7,162 nt of DNA from Candidatus Nitrosotalea sp. FS. GTDB lineage: Archaea > Thermoproteota > Nitrososphaeria > Nitrososphaerales > Nitrosopumilaceae. A program made the position numbers and the translations under genes. This document shows positions 5,434 to 7,162 of the stretch, in pieces. Under the pieces are notes generated by a model. The model was not told the origin of the DNA and did not search any database. It saw only the letters and a list, made by a program, of their open reading frames with translations. The stretch is taken from contig NZ_RCMC01000239.1 of NCBI RefSeq assembly GCF_011319475.1, positions 90,745-97,906 on the forward strand, given 5' to 3'. Positions within the stretch are counted from its first letter, which is position 1, and each line of letters opens with the position of its first letter.

Positions 5434-6179
5434 GTAGTTTTAGAAAAAGAATACAGAGCTCTTCTTCTACAAGCTCTATAATACTTGCAAATGATCTTGA
5501 TGGTACAAATCTAGAGTTACTTGAAAAACAAACTCTGAAAAATATTAAAACACTTGGAAAATATCTATGCGCTATAAAATTTAATTTCCATATCTTATTG
5601 CCTCTGGGTGAGAAAAGTATTAAAAAAATAAACAAAGCTGCACACGATTTTGGTTTACAAACTATTGCTGATATCAAACTCAATGACATTGGAAATACCA
5701 ACATGGTAACTTTGCAAAGATTGTGGAACAGTGAATTTGATGCTGTGATTGCCAACCCAATAATGGGACCAGAAAATTTATCACAACTTGTTAAAAATGC
5801 TCATGGCAATAGTAAAGGTGTAATAGCATTGGTACACATGAGCCATCCTGGAGCAAAGCTTGGATATGGTCTTAGGGTACAAGATCCATCTAGTGGAAAA
5901 ATGTCAAACATTCATGATCTTTTCCTAAAGTGGTCCTACTCACTACATGTGGATGGAATAGTTGTTGGCGCCACAGTTCCAAAACTAATAGAATTGTCAG
6001 CAAAAAAGGCAAAGGGGAGATTTGATATCTATTCGCCTGGAGTTGGAACTCAGGGCGGAGATCCAAGTGATGCATTGGATGCAGGAGCAAACTATCTCAT
6101 TGTAGGAAGGTCTATCCTGAATGCAAAAAATCCTCAATCTGAAGCACAAAAGCTCCAAGAGCTAACTCTCAGATCATAG
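5430..6179 (+). CDS. pyrF: Orotidine 5'-phosphate decarboxylase (OMP to UMP)
   Basis: This enzyme does the last step of de novo UMP synthesis in the cytoplasm, decarboxylating OMP without a cofactor. The 249 residues show the archaeal OMPDC motifs: ILANDLD (18-24, D22 aligning with the first catalytic-site Asp), IK (49-50, the lysine that pairs with it), DIKLNDI (81-87, with the D-x-K-x-x-D catalytic set D81, K83, D86), MSHPGA (137-142), SPGVGTQGGDP (202-212, phosphate loop with Q208) and VGRSI (225-229, phosphate-binding R227). The alignment to the Methanothermobacter enzyme is from memory. The serine-rich N-terminus (SSFRKRIQSSSSTSS) extends a little beyond the core. FNFHILL replaces the usual IGYPL-type stretch after the lysine. 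The ATG overlaps the upstream stop. The 3' end overlaps the convergent Nudix gene by 6 nt. Confidence 0.94.
   Translation: MSSFRKRIQSSSSTSSIILANDLDGTNLELLEKQTLKNIKTLGKYLCAIKFNFHILLPLGEKSIKKINKAAHDFGLQTIADIKLNDIGNTNMVTLQRLWNSEFDAVIANPIMGPENLSQLVKNAHGNSKGVIALVHMSHPGAKLGYGLRVQDPSSGKMSNIHDLFLKWSYSLHVDGIVVGATVPKLIELSAKKAKGRFDIYSPGVGTQGGDPSDALDAGANYLIVGRSILNAKNPQSEAQKLQELTLRS
6151..6163 (-). terminator. Weak hairpin-plus-T element behind the Nudix gene
   Basis: On the minus strand AGCTC-TTG-GAGCT forms a 5-bp stem and is followed by TTTT, 11 nt beyond the Nudix stop. It looks like a small intrinsic terminator, but it is weak and lies inside pyrF, so it may be chance. Confidence 0.25.
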
Positions 6180-6578
6180 ATCTTTAACTTTTTTGAATAA
6201 CTTTTGGGCAGTCTTGTAGGTCAACTTTGCAAGTGCATCATCAAAGTTTAACCATGTATAGTCCTGGTGCTCATGTGATAGTACCACTTGGTCTGTTTTT
6301 GTATTTGATAAAAAGAAAACAACTTCCTTGTGTATTACTTGACCGTCTCGTTGATAATGATATTCTATCTTGTCTTCAAATCCGTCTACAAATGTAATGT
6401 CTAATATTCCAGTCTCCTCACTTATCTCTCTTAGAACAGTTTGCTTGAATGTCTCACCCTTCTCAATATTTCCCTTGACAAAATCCCAATGGCCTGAAGG
6501 GTAATTCAAAAGCAAATACACCTTTCCTTCTGGCGATTGACGATAGATGATTGAACCTGCAGATCTCTCTTCTAACAT
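6174..6578 (-). CDS. Nudix hydrolase, Ap4A-hydrolase (diadenosine tetraphosphatase)-like
   Basis: This 134-aa protein carries a complete Nudix box: G36-x5-E42-x7-REISEETGI (50-58), whose glutamates bind the metal. Features around it fit the asymmetric bis(5'-nucleosyl)-tetraphosphatase branch: WDFVKGNIEKGE (31-42), EYHYQ followed by HKEVVFFL (72-90), and SHEHQDYTWLNFDDA (101-115), the EH-x-x-Y-x-WL pattern. Such enzymes clear Ap4A and related toxic dinucleotides; the exact substrate cannot be read from sequence. TAA lies directly before the ATG at 6576-6578, so this is the earliest start in this frame. It follows the uppS stop by 31 nt on the same strand, and the two probably share a transcript. 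A weak T/A-rich stretch exists but no convincing separate promoter. It overlaps pyrF by 6 nt at its 3' end. Confidence 0.9.
   Translation of the reverse strand: MLEERSAGSIIYRQSPEGKVYLLLNYPSGHWDFVKGNIEKGETFKQTVLREISEETGILDITFVDGFEDKIEYHYQRDGQVIHKEVVFFLSNTKTDQVVLSHEHQDYTWLNFDDALAKLTYKTAQKLFKKVKDL
6189..6194 (+). terminator. Possible poly-T terminator behind pyrF
   Basis: A run of six T starts 10 nt after the pyrF stop, followed by another T4 at 6202-6205. This is the usual archaeal pattern for termination; it lies inside the convergent Nudix gene. Confidence 0.35.
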
Positions 6579-6609
6579 TTACACAAGGAGTTTCTTATCT
6601 CCAGTATTT

Positions 6610-7162
6610 CTATTTTCCAAGCCTGCGGCCTCTTTTCTGAAAAGTCCTAATTGCACGCATGAGATCTATTTTTCTAAATTCTGGCCAATATACGTCCATG
6701 AAGACAAGTTCACTATAAGCACTCTGCCAAAGTAGAAAACCGCTTAATCGCTTTTCTCCAGATGTTCGTAGTATCATATCTGGAGATGACTGTGGTAAAT
6801 GTGAAGTGTACAGACTAGATTCAATTACTTCTTTGTCTATCTGGTTTACATCAAGAGATCCATCTTTGATTTTAGATCCTATCTTCTTGATTGCATCAAC
6901 GAGTTCATTTTGTCCTCCATAAGCTATTGCAATGTTTAGGTAATGATCATCGTAATCTTTTGTAGTCTCCTCAAGCTTGTTGAGAATTTCTCTTAGGAAA
7001 TCTGGTAACAACTCAATACTGCCAATTGCCTTTACCTTCATTCGGTTCTTGTGTATTCTTGGATCATTGTACAACTTGTGCAGTCTTTCATTTATCAAAT
7101 CATAGAGGTAATCCAATTCATCGTCCTTTCTGTTTAGGTTTTCAGCTGATAATACGTACAAG
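6610..7162 (-). CDS. uppS: Polyprenyl (undecaprenyl/dolichyl-type) diphosphate synthase, 5' end cut by window edge
   Basis: This cis-prenyltransferase condenses IPP onto an allylic diphosphate to build the lipid carrier for glycan transfer (in archaea mainly N-glycosylation), at the inner face of the membrane. The visible 183 residues hold YVLSAENLNR (2-11), IAIAYGGQNEL (77-87), PDMILRTSGEKRLSGFLLWQ (127-146, the IPP diphosphate-binding RTSGE-x-R) and a YSELVFMDVYWPEF segment (149-162), all in family order. Roughly 70 residues, including the catalytic DGN-x-R aspartate motif, are missing because the gene continues past the right edge; the first visible codon is TTG (Leu), inside the gene, not a start. 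YGGQ is found where YGGR is usual, which could affect substrate binding or simply be lineage variation. The Nudix gene follows 31 nt downstream. Confidence 0.93.
   Translation of the reverse strand, partial: LYVLSAENLNRKDDELDYLYDLINERLHKLYNDPRIHKNRMKVKAIGSIELLPDFLREILNKLEETTKDYDDHYLNIAIAYGGQNELVDAIKKIGSKIKDGSLDVNQIDKEVIESSLYTSHLPQSSPDMILRTSGEKRLSGFLLWQSAYSELVFMDVYWPEFRKIDLMRAIRTFQKRGRRLGK

Noticed and set aside
5423..5755. 110-codon open frame antisense to pyrF
   Set aside because: It covers the catalytic region of pyrF on the other strand; its hydrophobic composition is what antisense reading of this region produces.
1..7162. tRNA or rRNA genes, CRISPR array, insertion sequence, integrase or defence system
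   Set aside because: Gaps between genes are all under 175 bases with no cloverleaf, spaced repeats, terminal inverted repeats or transposase-like translation; all larger genes are core or unknown chromosomal types.

Overview
The window looks like a stretch of a low-GC archaeal chromosome, most likely from an ammonia-oxidising Nitrososphaerota (Thaumarchaeota) of the Nitrosopumilus/Nitrosarchaeum kind. The reasons are: a short archaeal-type adenylosuccinate synthetase, an archaeal-type OMP decarboxylase (with MSHPGA and SPGVG-QGGDP motifs), a cis-prenyltransferase with a small Nudix gene behind it, several small conserved-looking proteins of unknown function, very tight gene packing, and TTAA-type TATA elements about 28-31 nt ahead of the start codons, which imply mostly leaderless mRNAs. 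No ribosomal marker is present, so the lineage is an inference.

Layout, left to right. (1) 1-1164, minus strand: a 68-aa zinc-ribbon protein, a 214-aa protein with about seven membrane segments that starts at TTG, and, 7 nt behind it, a winged-helix regulator cut by the left edge. (2) 1337-2797, plus: a membrane-bound sensor histidine kinase whose outer domain resembles the DUF3068/PorA family. No response regulator is visible. (3) 2905-3180, plus: a 91-aa YggX-like (Fe(2+)-trafficking/oxidative-damage) protein with added cysteine pairs, converging on a 153-aa helical protein of unknown function (3177-3638, minus). Their stop codons overlap in one CTAG. (4) 3720-6179, plus: purA, then a 218-aa protein built from two copies of one ~90-residue domain, then pyrF, which overlaps it by ATGA. 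(5) 6174-7162, minus: a Nudix hydrolase behind a polyprenyl diphosphate synthase (uppS) cut by the right edge. pyrF and the Nudix gene overlap tail to tail by 6 nt.

Functionally, the left third looks like sensing and regulation (a candidate membrane-sensor/wHTH pair beside a histidine kinase). The middle makes nucleotides: AMP from IMP (PurA) and UMP (PyrF), with an unknown duplicated-domain protein translationally coupled to PyrF. The right end makes the polyprenyl lipid carrier and holds a Nudix housekeeping enzyme.

There is no gene-free stretch above 300 bases; the longest gap is 1165-1336, which holds two divergent promoters. I see no tRNA, rRNA, CRISPR array, insertion sequence or attachment site. 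Nothing here is clearly a new defence or mobile system; the most interesting items are the duplicated-domain protein coupled to pyrF, the 7-TM/wHTH pair, the YggX-like archaeal protein and the kinase sensor domain.
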